Below, one piece after another: positions 1 to 9,655 of a DNA stretch of 54,814 bases; the first letter of the stretch is position 1, and each line of letters begins with the position of its first letter. The DNA comes from Mastigamoeba balamuthi (taxonomy: Eukaryota; Evosea; Mastigamoebida; Mastigamoebidae). Both the position numbers and the translations under genes were made by a program. The DNA is taken from contig CACRSC010000004.1 of NCBI GenBank assembly GCA_902651635.1, positions 615,701-670,514 of the forward strand. Direction: 5' to 3'. The notes below the pieces were generated by a model. It had not been told where the DNA came from and did no database searches. It worked only from the letters and a program-made list of their open reading frames with translations.

Positions 1-275
1 CCACACGTTGCACAGCAGCAGCCGCAGCGCCCGCGGTGAGACCTGCGACTGGCTGACCAGGTCCAGCAGCGCGTCGCGCGCCGAGCCCTCCGCAGTACAC
101 CGCCCGTCTGCCCGCAGCACGTACACCACCGCGTCGCATTTCTGCCCCGCAGGGCCCGTGCAGGCCGCGGGCGGGAGCGGACGCCCGAGCAGACGTGAGT
201 TCATCCCAAGTCGGCGGGGAGGGTATCGGCGGGCTAACGTGGAACGTGGCGGCGCGTATCTCAGGGCTCGCGTCA
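1..275 (-). pseudogene. Inverted, truncated copy of the GTPase-SOCS gene
   Basis: Reverse-complementing this stretch gives a diverged copy of 13.55-13.83 kb; base 1 corresponds to base 13827. The similarity covers the end of exon 3, the following intron and the start of exon 4 of the GTPase-SOCS gene. There are scattered substitutions and an extra segment of roughly 28 bp near 170-200. Similarity stops at about base 275, in the middle of an exon, so no 5' half is present here. The copy continues off the window to the left. It could be a broken paralogue, a partial duplication or an assembly artefact at a contig edge. The divergence argues against a simple mis-join of one locus. Confidence 0.7.
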
Positions 276-437
276 TCTTGATTTTCCGTGAAGTAAAACG
301 TTCACTTGTTCTCTCGCATACTTTAGGAGGCGTTAGGATATAATCACCTCTATCTATTACCTGTTTCGCGTCGGACGACAACCAGTTATGTGATAGCGTT
401 GCTATTCGCTTGGCTGCGTCGATGATGCGTGGCTGTG

Positions 438-1935
438 TCATTGTTGCCTTTTAGCGAGTACTGTCCGCAGCTCCTCTACCAGGCCCACAGAGACCTCGAA
501 TGTAGTATCCCTGGGCATCTCTCGTTCCCTCCAGCTGGAATCCGAGGTGTCTTCTGTGTCATCGTCACCGCCAGTAGTCGCTTCGAAGATGCCTTCATCG
601 CTTGGTCTAGGCTGGGCAAGCGGAGTTGCTGTGAAGGGTGTCTGGGATGGGCGATTGGATAGCAGGGAAGGAGCCACTTCTTCTGTTGAACGTGCGCCCT
701 TGTCCTCCATTGCAGCGAACCGTCCCTGGCACTCGTCCAGTAGGTCCAAGGCGTTGTTTATCTCCCCCCGCACGTCAGATAGCATTCCGAGAGACTTGCA
801 CAGGTCCTCTCCAGTTGCCGCGCCCTTGGCTGTTTCGCTGCACAGCGAAGCGATCGAGGCAGCAGTGCGCATAATGTCCCTGAGAGATGCTGCAGTGTCC
901 GAGAGGCGCTCGGCAGGTGGCTTGGCCACTCGGACGACCGACGCGAGGACGGGCCAAAAGCTGAGGGCTGGAGCAGGCGCCATTGCAGACACCAGGGAGG
1001 CCTTCTGGCCCAGGGCCTGGCGCAGCGCTAGCCGCGCATTCCACCACACCCGCACCCACGTCGACCGCGGTTCCTGCAGTGCCTTCCCCAGCAGTTCTGC
1101 TCTCCTCTCGCGGCACAGGGAAGACAGCTCCCTGAGCTCCCTGATCGTTGGCGGGAACTCGCCACTGTAGTCGCCCTCGATGGCAGGGACGCCAACGGGA
1201 TCCGTGCAGGCCAGCGGGGCGAGCCACGTGAGCGGGCCCCGGAGCGTGCTCTCGATCGCCCTGCGGACACGGGCGCCCCTTCTGGTGCGCGACGCCTGCT
1301 CCAGCCTGGTGATCGGCGACAGGGGAGTGGCCACTCTGTACCCCCTTGCCACCAACTCGATCTGCGCCGCGCGTGAGCCGAGCCCAGAGGTGGGAGGAAC
1401 GCGAGTGAGTGAGTACCTCCTGGAGCTCGATCAGTGCCCGTCCCGTCGCCCTGTCCAGATCCCTCAGCGCGCGGAACAGAGACCGCATCGTCGACACTGC
1501 GGCGCGCCTCGCCGCGCGCGTGGCGCACCACGCAGCGGCCAGCGCCAGCGCGCACGCGACCGCGGCTGCAGCGAGCCCGAGCGCCAGAGCCCCCGCGAGG
1601 CAGCAGACGACGAGAGCGCAGCAGAGACAAGCGCCACGGGCGTGAAGGAGCGCCTCCCTGGGCGCAGGACGCTGGCACTGCGACCGGGCGAGGTCGCCAG
1701 CCTCCTCGGCGAGCTGGTCGAAGTCCGAGAGCGGTGCCGGAGCCGGCAGATCCGGGCGGGAGGCGTCCGAGTCATCGGCGCTGCCGTCGGCGTCGTCGCC
1801 ACTGCTGAGGAGCGAGGAGAGGCGGGCGCGAGCGTCGGGGGTCCACGGGTCGTCCACAAGGTTTGCTTTGAACGGCACGCCCTCCTTGGCGGCGTAGCGC
1901 GCGAGCGGGGAACCTTCAAAGACGATTTCGGTCAT
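438..1935 (-). CDS. Vezatin-like membrane protein
   Basis: Two exons (1935-1417 and 1361-438) flank a 55-nt GT-AG intron and encode about 480 residues. The N-terminal third is acidic. A long hydrophobic stretch follows at roughly residues 100-137, long enough for one or two membrane passes. Directly after it comes a basic segment containing ELQEIELVARGYRVATPLSP, then an Arg-rich stretch (RARVRRAIESTLRG type). This arrangement and spacing resemble the vezatin/Inp2 myosin-binding region (ETE-ISRGF followed by RKAVYRTLR in animals). The C-terminus is low-complexity and acidic. I take the ATG at 1935: longer readings upstream have only a TTG. In animals vezatin links myosin and dynein to membranes. 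The role here is inferred. The gene is clear, the family is moderately supported. Confidence 0.6.
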
Positions 1936-1942
1936 TCGGACT

Positions 1943-1950
1943 GAAATATC
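1943..1950 (-). promoter_or_regulatory. GATATTTC element just upstream of the vezatin-like start
   Basis: On the minus strand GATATTTC lies 7 nt before the ATG at 1935. It matches the element seen upstream of many genes in this window. If it is a core promoter element, the transcript would have almost no leader. Confidence 0.35.
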
Positions 1951-2131
1951 ACGATTTGTCTCGGCGATTGCGGTATCTGGTGTCAAATGGACTGGTGGGC
2001 GCTACCACTCGTTCCTTCGCTCGGGACACTGGCGATGTGCTAAGAATGCAAGCTAGCTGCTTTGTTTTGGGGGGCAGAGAGAGAAGAGAAGCAACCCCTG
2101 CGGAACCGGAAACGGGCCGAATGCTGGTGGC

Positions 2132-2856
2132 CTACGCAGTCTTCTTGCGCGACAGCGAGTGCATGCCAGACAGCTTGCTGGACACGGCAGCAGCGAGCAC
2201 GATGAGGCCGATCTCGAAAGCCAGCAGCGCCGCCCAGTGCAGCGGACTGAGCATGTCCAGGAAGGGGTACGGCCACGTCTGTGGGACCGTCAGCGAGGGC
2301 AAAGGTAAAGGTGCGGGTGCGCTCGAGGGCATACCCCCTGCGGCGTGGTCAGGAACAGGCAGCCGACAAAGCCCAGGTACACGAGGCCGACGATGACTGT
2401 GGACACGGCGATCTTGCCCGCGGCAGGCCTGGCGGAGCAGTTCCTCCCGAAGAGGGCGAGCTCGGCGAGGAGGAAGACGAAGGGCAGGGTGTGCTGCATG
2501 TGCGCCAGCACCTGTGGGTAGACGTCGAGCAGGGCTCCGTTGGAGGCGGCGCCCGAGCGGAAGAGGAAGGCCGGGTTCATCAGCCACAGCGCCCAGAACG
2601 AGAGCGCCACCGTGGTGTTGTGGGCGAAGGAGCAGCAGAGCAGGAGCTCGCGCAGCCTCGAGGCCCGCGGGGACCGCAGGGGGAGGGCGCACAGCAGGCC
2701 GATCAGCGCGTGGCTGGTGACGCCCCAGTTGGTCCAGAAGACGACGAGGCCGCTGAGCGGGGTCCCCAGCCTGTAGAGCCAGACCAGCGACGCCACGGAG
2801 CACGCCACGCCCGAGAGGCGCACCAGCTGAGAGAAGGCCTTTTGTACGACGCCCAT
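2132..2856 (-). CDS. AIG1/FAR-17a family membrane hydrolase
   Basis: Two exons (2856-2335, 2278-2132) are separated by a 56-nt intron with a CTGAC branch-like site, giving 222 residues. Six or so hydrophobic segments span the protein. The hallmarks of the AIG1/FAR-17a (ADTRP) family are visible: a TNW motif in the second segment, HNTTVALSFWALW with the conserved Thr, HMQHTLPFVFLLAE with the conserved His, and a WPYPFL motif followed by a last hydrophobic helix. In human AIG1 the Thr and His form the active site that hydrolyses fatty acid esters of hydroxy fatty acids in the ER membrane. Length is close to the usual 230-245 residues. Substrate here is not known. Confidence 0.85.
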
Positions 2857-3291
2857 TGCTGCCGTGCAGTGTTTTACACACAGGCTGTGAATCCTCAGGG
2901 TCCACGTGTTCGGCACACGTGTCCGCACTCTCCGCGAGTATCTTTCTGATTCAGTTCCAAGTAGGATACTCTGCCGGATATGATCGTCCTTTTGCCAGTT
3001 CCTCGACCTATCTCTCCACCGCTCTCGCGAGGCAGCTTGCTTGGGGCTCCGTGCTCCGTTTCGACGTCGCGGCTGATTCGGTAAACGAAAGTGTGATTTC
3101 GGTTTGGGTTTGCGAAGAGGCTCGCCCAGCGACAGACGAAGAGAAAGCGCTTGGAGGTTGTCGAGCTGACGCCCAAACAAAGAACTGCGGCCACCTTTGT
3201 TTGCGGGCTGTTTATTCCTTGGAAAGGGTGGCAAGCGGGGCCCCCCGGCATTGTTTGTGTGACCCAATCAACAACAACCGGCAAGCACCTT
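2857..3291. other. Intergenic region upstream of the AIG1 homologue
   Basis: This 435-bp gap holds the upstream region of the AIG1-like gene (minus strand) and the 3' flank of the elongin-B-like gene. A GAGTATCTTTC stretch near 2936 is the only candidate promoter-like element. The open frames crossing it have no recognisable product. Confidence 0.4.
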
Positions 3292-3666
3292 TTACTTGTG
3301 GTCATCGGGCTTAATGATCCCCTCAAACTGGCCGGTCGCTGCGCGGCCGAAGGCGGGTGGTCAGTGAGCACTTGCGCGCGAGCGTGGCGAGGGTGCGGGG
3401 ATGGGGGGAGGGGCGGCGAAATGTGGGAATGTGGGCGGCTCACAGGGGTTCTTGAGGCAGAAGTAGAGGACGCAGTCGTTCTCGACGCCAGACTCGGAGA
3501 GCGTCTTGTTGTCCTCGAGGAACGAGCCCTCCTTCAGGACGAGCTTCATCGAGTCGGCGGTGCGCCCGAGGACGGCCCCGAGCTTCGCCTTGAGGTGCGC
3601 CACCGTGTCCGACGGCTCGCAGTACATAAACACCGTCTGCGCGCCGCGCTTCGCCCTCACGTACAT
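3292..3666 (-). CDS. Elongin-B-like ubiquitin-fold protein
   Basis: Exon 1 (3666-3444) and exon 2 (3338-3292) join across a 105-nt intron with a CTGAC site, giving 89 residues. The protein is one ubiquitin-like fold: MYVRAKRGAQTVFMYCEPSD, a central helix containing HLKAKL, then LEDNKTLSESGVENDCVLYF. The MYVR start and the LEDxKTLxxxxVENDxV pattern are those of elongin B in plants and protists rather than ubiquitin itself. There is no C-terminal GG, so it is not a conjugated modifier. Elongin B pairs with elongin C to bridge SOCS/BC-box substrate receptors to cullin-2/5 ubiquitin ligases. A candidate SOCS-box protein is encoded at 13.2 kb. Confidence 0.75.
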
Positions 3667-3931
3667 ACTCGCCTGTGCCTGCGGCCCCGCACCTCGGAAA
3701 TTAATAGGCCGCGGCGGGGCGTCGGATTTACGGGGCTCACCATTTGGTTATCTTCGGCCCCAACGCGCGCGCGCAGGCTTTTTTGTGCTTGGTGGGTTGG
3801 GTGTTTTCGGTTCGATTAAGATCGCGTTGGAAGATTCTCCCTCTGTGTCACTGGGGATCTTCGGTGGAACAATATCCTCGGATCTATCTTTCACTGTTGT
3901 TGTTGCGCACAGGCGTCACAGTCCAAAGCCA

Positions 3932-5232
3932 ATGTCTTCCGCCGAACCCCACAAGGGCGAGCTGCCCGAGTCGCTCCAGCGCGCCGTCCTCGCCCAGTCC
4001 GAGGCCCTCCCCGTCGAGGACGCGTCCCACATCTGCCGCGGGTTCGACTTCAACAAGGGCGTGCCCTCCATCTCGGACCTCCTGGCCTCGTACGCCACCA
4101 CGGGCTTCCAGGCGACCCACTTCGCCCGCGCCGTCGAGCAGGTCAACAAGATGGTACGCCGCGCAGCGCCCGCCCCGCCCCCGCCCCGCCCTGCGCCTGC
4201 GCGGTGTCTGAGTGCGCTGCGGCGTGCGTGCAGCTCTACTGGACGCCCGACCAGGAGAAGGAGGACGAGGAGGAGTGCGGCAACACGCACGACGGGCCCG
4301 CGAAGTGCCGCATCTTCCTCGGGTACACGTCGAACCTCATCTCGTGCGGCATCCGCGAGGTCATCCGGTACCTCGTCGAGCACAAACTGGTGAGCGGAGG
4401 CACCTTTTCTGCGTCGAACCGGCACTCGGGTCTCAAAAAGAATTATCCGATCAGGTTGACGCCATCGTCACGACTGCCGGAGGCATCGAGGAGGACTTCA
4501 TCAAGTGCATGGCGCCCACGATCATGGGCGAGTTCCACCTGGACGGCGCGACGCTGCGCAGCAAGGGTCTGAACCGCATCGGAAATCTGCTGGTCCCCAA
4601 CAACAACTACTGTATGTTCGAGGACTGGATGACGCCCATCCTCGACCAGCTGCTCAAGGAGCAGCAGGAGCAGGGCGCCCACTGGACCCCGTCGAGGATC
4701 ATCAACAGGCTCGGCAAGGAGATCAACAACCCCCAGTCTGTCTACTACTGGGCGTGGAAGGTTTGCTGTGGCGAAAAATGCACCTTCAGTGCACCTGACC
4801 CTTGGTATTCAGAATGACATCCCCGTGTTCTGCCCCGCGATCACGGACGGGTCGATCGGAGACATGATCTTCTTCCACCAGTTCCGCAACCCCGGGCTCG
4901 TTGTCGACCTGGTCCCCGACATCAAGGCCATCAACACGCTCGCCATGCAGTCGCGTGCCACGGGCATGGTCATCTGCGGCGGCGGCGTCGTCAAGCACCA
5001 CATCTGCAACGCCAACCTCATGAGGAACGGCGCCGACTTCAGCGTCTTCATCAACACGGCCAACGAGTTCGACGGGTCCGACGCGGGCGCGCGCCCCGAC
5101 GAGGCTGTCTCGTGGGGCAAGATCAAGGCGGGCTCGCATGCGGTCAAGGTGTACGGCGAGGCGACCCTGCTGTTCCCCCTGCTCGTCGCCGAGACGTTTG
5201 CGAAGTTCGTGGCCGCCGGCAAGACACACTAA
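3932..5232 (+). CDS. DHPS: Deoxyhypusine synthase
   Basis: Four exons (3932-4153, 4234-4389, 4455-4760, 4813-5232) encode 367 residues, the usual length of eukaryotic deoxyhypusine synthase (369 in human). The enzyme transfers the aminobutyl group of spermidine to a lysine of eIF5A using NAD, the first step of hypusine formation. Family motifs are intact: [63 protein letters not shown], and the catalytic-lysine motif [13 protein letters not shown] near residue 318. Introns are 80, 65 and 52 nt with standard GT-AG ends. An AATATCCTCGGATCTATCTTTC-like region lies about 45-60 nt upstream of the ATG. The neighbours are functionally unrelated. Confidence 0.97.
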
Positions 5233-5424
5233 GCCCGAACTGGGCTTGGCGGTGCTTCACTGAAAGTTATTCGCACTGCGAAAAGCTACAATAGAGCGAA
5301 ACACAACTTAACTGTCGGAAAACAAGTGATTCGCGATGCCACAGGCAGGACACAATTGATCTGCTGTCGCGGGTTGAACACGGCGTTCTGGCTTTCGCGT
5401 ATCAACCACGTCATCAGTGCGGGG

Positions 5425-5436
5425 GAAATATCTTTG
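5425..5436 (+). promoter_or_regulatory. GAAATATCTTT element upstream of ALIX
   Basis: GAAATATCTTT lies about 54 nt upstream of the ATG at 5490, in an AT-rich patch within an otherwise GC-rich sequence. It is one of the best matches to the recurrent upstream element of this window. Confidence 0.45.
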
Positions 5437-5489
5437 ATAATTGTATCGGCGGCAAACAAGAAAGAAGACACGTGAGGTAGAGACCGCCC

Positions 5490-8373
5490 ATGTCGGCGCT
5501 CCTGTTCATCGAGAAGAAGAGGTCCGAGCGCGTGGAGCTCGCGCGCCCGATGCTGAAGTTCCTGTCGGCGTCGTACGACGAGGCGTCGGCGCGCGAGTTC
5601 GAGCACCCGCTCCACGACCTCCAGCAGCTGCGCGAGGACGTGCGCAACTCCGCGGACAAGAGCGACGCCACCAAGGACCTGCACCTGCGGTGCGCCCCCC
5701 TCCACCACCGCGTCGCCCTCTGCTCCCACCCCCCCGTGCCCGTGATTCCCCGCGCTTACCGCGTTGTCTAATTTCGAAATAACCGCAAAGGTACTTGACG
5801 ATGCTGAGGAGCATCGAGGGCCGCTTCCCCATCGGCGAGGCGGGCAACAGTGTCCGCATCGCGTTCCCCTGGTTCGACACGTTCAAGGGCAGGAAAGTCT
5901 GTGCGTCACCCGGCGAGCAGCGCTGTGCTCCGGCCGAGCGACAGGCTCTCACCTCACCGCCCCCTGTTCTTCCCGCCCTCCGGCAGCGATGTACTCGGTG
6001 GCGTACGAGAGGGCCAACGTGATGTTCAACACAGCGGCGCTGTTCAGCCAGCTCGCGGTGTTCCAGAACCGCGCGACAGAGGACGGCATCAAGCAGGCGG
6101 CCAACTACTTCCAGCTCTCGGCCGGCACCTTTGCCGCGCTCGCCGACCACGTGGCGCAGCACACCGAGTGCCAGACGGCGCTCCCCGACCTCTGCTCGGG
6201 CGCCGTCCGCGTCCTGGGCGACCTCATGCTCGCCAACGCGCAGTTCTGCTTCTACGAGAAGGCGGAGAAGTCCAACATGTCCAAGTCGGTCCTCTCGAAG
6301 CTCGTCGCCGGCGCGGCGTCGCTCTACGACAGCGCCGCACGCGACCTGACGACGGTCGCCTCGGCCCCGCGCACGTACGCGGCGTTTGCCGAGTCCATGT
6401 CGGCGCTGTCGCGCGCGCTGGCGTCTCTGCACGCCGCGGACGAGCTCGTCAAGGCGATGAAGTACGGCGAGTGCGTCGCGCGCCTGTCGCAGGCCAGCGG
6501 CCTCGTCGAGGAGGCGCGCAAGAAGGCGTCGGGGTCGTTCCCCGACAGGACCCTCCTCGACAGCGTCGCCGCGAGCGTGTCCAAGGTGTTCAAGGCGGCG
6601 TCCAAGGACAACGACACGATCTACCACGAGGCCGTTCCCGCTGTGCCCACGCTGCAGCCGATTGGTGCGCTCCCCCTCGCTGCTGGGTAATTCTTGCGGT
6701 GCGGGCCGCTAACTTGGAAATGGTGGTTTTCGCAGCTGGGAGGCAGATGGTCAAGGCGCTGCCGCCGCCCGACGCGCAGGTGCCGGACGTGTTTGAGAAG
6801 CTGGTCCCGCCCGCAGTAAGGGAGGCCGTCCGCAACTACCAGACGCGCAAGGACGAGCTCGTGCGCGCTGAGATCAAGACGATCGAGGACTACAACAACG
6901 TCGTGAAGACGTGCGTGTCCCCCTTGGGCCCCGTCGGCCGGCGCTGCACTCACTTGAACGTGCATGGGAATGCAGGGCACTGACGACGATGAACCTGCCC
7001 GGGGCGATCGAGGCGCTCGAGGCGCCCTCTGGGGTGCCGCAGTCGCTCCTGGACAAGTGCAAGACGGTGCGCGCCGAGGGCGGCATCGGCCCCATCGAGG
7101 AGAACATGCACCTCGTGGCGAGCCTCAGCAAGACTGCCGCCGAGATACTCGCGGCGTCGCTCAAGGCGCTCGACGACGAGGAGCGCGAGGACAACGAGAT
7201 GCGCGCGGTCCACGGGTCGAGGTGGACCTGCACGCCCTCACACACGCTGACGGCCTCGCTGCGCAAGGAGGGCGCGACGCACCAGCAGAACACCGAGCAC
7301 GCCGCCAAGAGCGACGCTCTGCTCGCGCGCAAGTGGGCAGATCACCGCGAGTACCTCGTCGCGATGTCGGACGACAACGCCCTGCGCGCCAGCCTTCCCG
7401 AGACCGCGTCGTCTCTGCTCTCTGACCCAGCGGTCTCGGCGGCGGTGGCCGAGGTCAAGTCCGCGCTGCTCGCCCTGGACGCCGCCGTTGCCGCCCGCGA
7501 CCGCGCCCGTGCAGACCTGCAGGACGCAGCGGCCAGCGACAACCCCGCCGTTGCGCTGCTTGCGGAGAAGGACCAGCTCGAGGCCGCCTCCCAGAGGCTG
7601 CTCACCACGAGGTACTCGCCGATGCAGAACGCGATCCGTGAGTCGTGCGCCTCGCAGGAGCAGCTGCTCGCGCGCGTGCGCGACGCCAACAAGAAGTTCT
7701 GCGACGCGAAGCAGAGGCTGGCGTCTGGTGGCGCCGGAGGCTCGCGCGAGGCGGTGCTGCAGCAGTACGCCGGGGCGTACACCACGTTCATGGATCTGCG
7801 CAACGGGCTCAAGGAGGGCGTGCAGTTCTACATGACGTTCCAGGACCACCTCAACAGGTTCCGCGTCAAGTGCGACGACTTCGCGCTCGCCCGCCGCACA
7901 GAGCGCGAGGACCTCGTCCAGTGAGTACCCCAGCCACCCCATCAGAACATGCCAAGGGCGGCCTAACATGTCATCCGCCCAGGACGCTGCAGGGCGGGTC
8001 TTTCCCGCCTCCGAGGCCCGAGAAGCCGGCGAACCTGCAACCGGTCTCGTACAACCAGCCCCCGCAGATCCCCGGCGGGTGGCAGCCGTCTGGGCCGTCT
8101 GTGTACCAGCAGGGACCTCCGTCCGGCCTCCCGCAGCCCCCGATGACCTACGCCTACCCCCCTCCGCAGCAGTACCCGCCTCCGTCGGGCTACCAGCAGC
8201 CGCCCTACGGGCAGCAGCCGTATGGCGGGCAGCAGGTGCCGGGTTACGGCCAGCAGCCACCCCAGTACGGCACCGCGCCCCCGTACCCCATGCCGCCGCA
8301 GTCCTACCCGTACGGTGGCGCCCCCGCGCCCAACCCGTATGACCCGTACGGCCCCTACGGGCAGAGGCGCTGA
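5490..8373 (+). CDS. ALIX/Bro1-domain protein
   Basis: Seven exons (5490-5689, 5791-5900, 5987-6664, 6736-6910, 6976-7920, 7983-8373 and phases between them consistent; six exons in total after five introns) encode about 832 residues. The Bro1 domain fills residues 1 to about 390, with YERANVMFNTAALFSQLA and the Bro1 coiled helices. A V-domain (LYPxnL-binding in ALIX) follows to about 705, including NLKEGVQFYMTFQDHLNRF and DDFALARRTEREDL. The last 125 residues are a Pro/Tyr/Gln-rich tail of PPYGQQPYGG-like repeats. ALIX/Bro1 proteins bind ESCRT-III and act in multivesicular body sorting, membrane repair and cytokinesis. Introns are 62-101 nt with CTAAC or CTCAC branch-like sites. Confidence 0.95.
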
Positions 8374-8530
8374 GACACATCCTGGGCCGTAGTCATGCCT
8401 TGGGGAGAACCCACAAGCGGAAATGTCTGAATAACAGGCGTCAATCTTGCCACAACGGGAATTTGAACCCAGATAGATCTCGTTTCGTTGATTGCGGTAT
8501 CTTCGTCACAAGCCAAAATCTGCTGTCCTG

Positions 8531-9481
8531 ATGGCTGAGCCTCCGCACCCCCGCGGCGCGCTGCCTTCGCTGGACGACACCCCGACAACCGTCCACGCTG
8601 CCTGCCCTACCGAGAGCGACGGAGAGGCGCACTACTGGGTCTACAACCCCTCGGGCCACCCGCGAGCGGTGCTGGTCTCGGGCCTGTGCTGCAACCACCG
8701 AGCGTGGAACTCCGTCGCCCACGCCCTCGTGTCCCGCGGGCTCGCAGTCCTCGTCCTCGACAACAGAGGCGTCGGGCTCAGCAGAGCGACGCCGGGCTCG
8801 TACTCGACGGCGCTGCTCGCCAGCGACGTCGCGGCTGTCCTGAGGCACGCCGGCTGGTGGCCCACCGGAGGCGACGCTGGGACTGCGGGGAGCGTCGAGG
8901 GCGTCCACGTCGCCGGGCTGTCCATGGGCGGGATGATCTCGCAGATGCTGGCCGTGCAGTGCGTCCGCCAGAAGGCCGGCTCGTGGATCGCCTCGCTGAC
9001 CCTCGCGTCCACCCACGCTGGCGGGCCGACGCTGCGCACGTGCCCCAGCGCTCGCGTGCTGTTCTCCGGCATCGCGATGCTCGCGGCCAACAAGAACTCC
9101 GACGACGCGCTGGCACGCAACGCGACGATGATCTACAGCCCCGAGTACGTGCGCGCTGGCGGCGACGAGGTGGTGCAGGCCATGCGCGGGGTAGTGGAGC
9201 TCGGGTGCGCTGGGCGACACGGGCAGACCATGGCTGTGCTGCGCCACGAGGCACGGAAGGAACTCGCCGGGCCCGTCAAGGACTCAGGCATCGCCACCCA
9301 AGTGCTCGTCGGCAGCGTAGACGAGATGATACGGCCGCGGCACGGGCAGGAGATTGCGCAGTCGCTCGGCTGCACCCTGTACGTCGCTGAGGGTGCGGGC
9401 CACCAGCTGATGGTGGAGCGCCCGGAGTGGTTCGCTCAGCGGCTTCTCGCCCTTGTTGATGCCACCACAAGCAAGCATTGA
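8531..9481 (+). CDS. Alpha/beta-hydrolase fold protein
   Basis: An intronless frame of 316 residues with the layout of an alpha/beta hydrolase. The oxyanion strand is VLVSGLCCNHRAW, followed by DNRGVGLS. The nucleophile elbow is GLSMGGMISQMLA with Ser in GxSxG. The acid is probably the Asp in VGSVDEMIRP and the base His is in EGAGHQLMVERPEW. The length and the DNRGxGxS motif resemble proline-iminopeptidase or haloalkane-dehalogenase-like esterases, but substrate cannot be read from sequence. The single-exon structure is unusual next to its intron-rich neighbours. A GGTATCTTC element lies about 26 nt upstream. Convergent with the RhoGEF gene. Confidence 0.9.
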   Translation: MAEPPHPRGALPSLDDTPTTVHAACPTESDGEAHYWVYNPSGHPRAVLVSGLCCNHRAWNSVAHALVSRGLAVLVLDNRGVGLSRATPGSYSTALLASDVAAVLRHAGWWPTGGDAGTAGSVEGVHVAGLSMGGMISQMLAVQCVRQKAGSWIASLTLASTHAGGPTLRTCPSARVLFSGIAMLAANKNSDDALARNATMIYSPEYVRAGGDEVVQAMRGVVELGCAGRHGQTMAVLRHEARKELAGPVKDSGIATQVLVGSVDEMIRPRHGQEIAQSLGCTLYVAEGAGHQLMVERPEWFAQRLLALVDATTSKH

Positions 9482-9655
9482 GTCCCCCCCACAACAGACT
9501 GCATAATAATACCTCCAGTTTTCCAGCACACCGTGTACTGCTGTGTGTGTGTCTGAAAAATACAGGCTGGCCTCAGAGTCCATGCATGATGAGAACAGAG
9601 AAGGCCATTCCTAATCCAGAGCGATGCCATGCGCACGGAGAGGGTCTCGTCCTCT

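Noticed and set aside
775-1986. Long minus-strand frame starting at 1986 as the start of the vezatin-like protein
   Set aside because: The codon at 1986 is TTG, not ATG, and this unspliced frame runs out of the conserved sequence at the 55-nt intron. The ATG at 1935 is the first real start.
8449-8480. Possible tRNA B-box (minus-strand GGTTCAAATTCCC)
   Set aside because: The T-stem does not pair fully and there is no matching A-box, anticodon stem or acceptor stem upstream on the minus strand.
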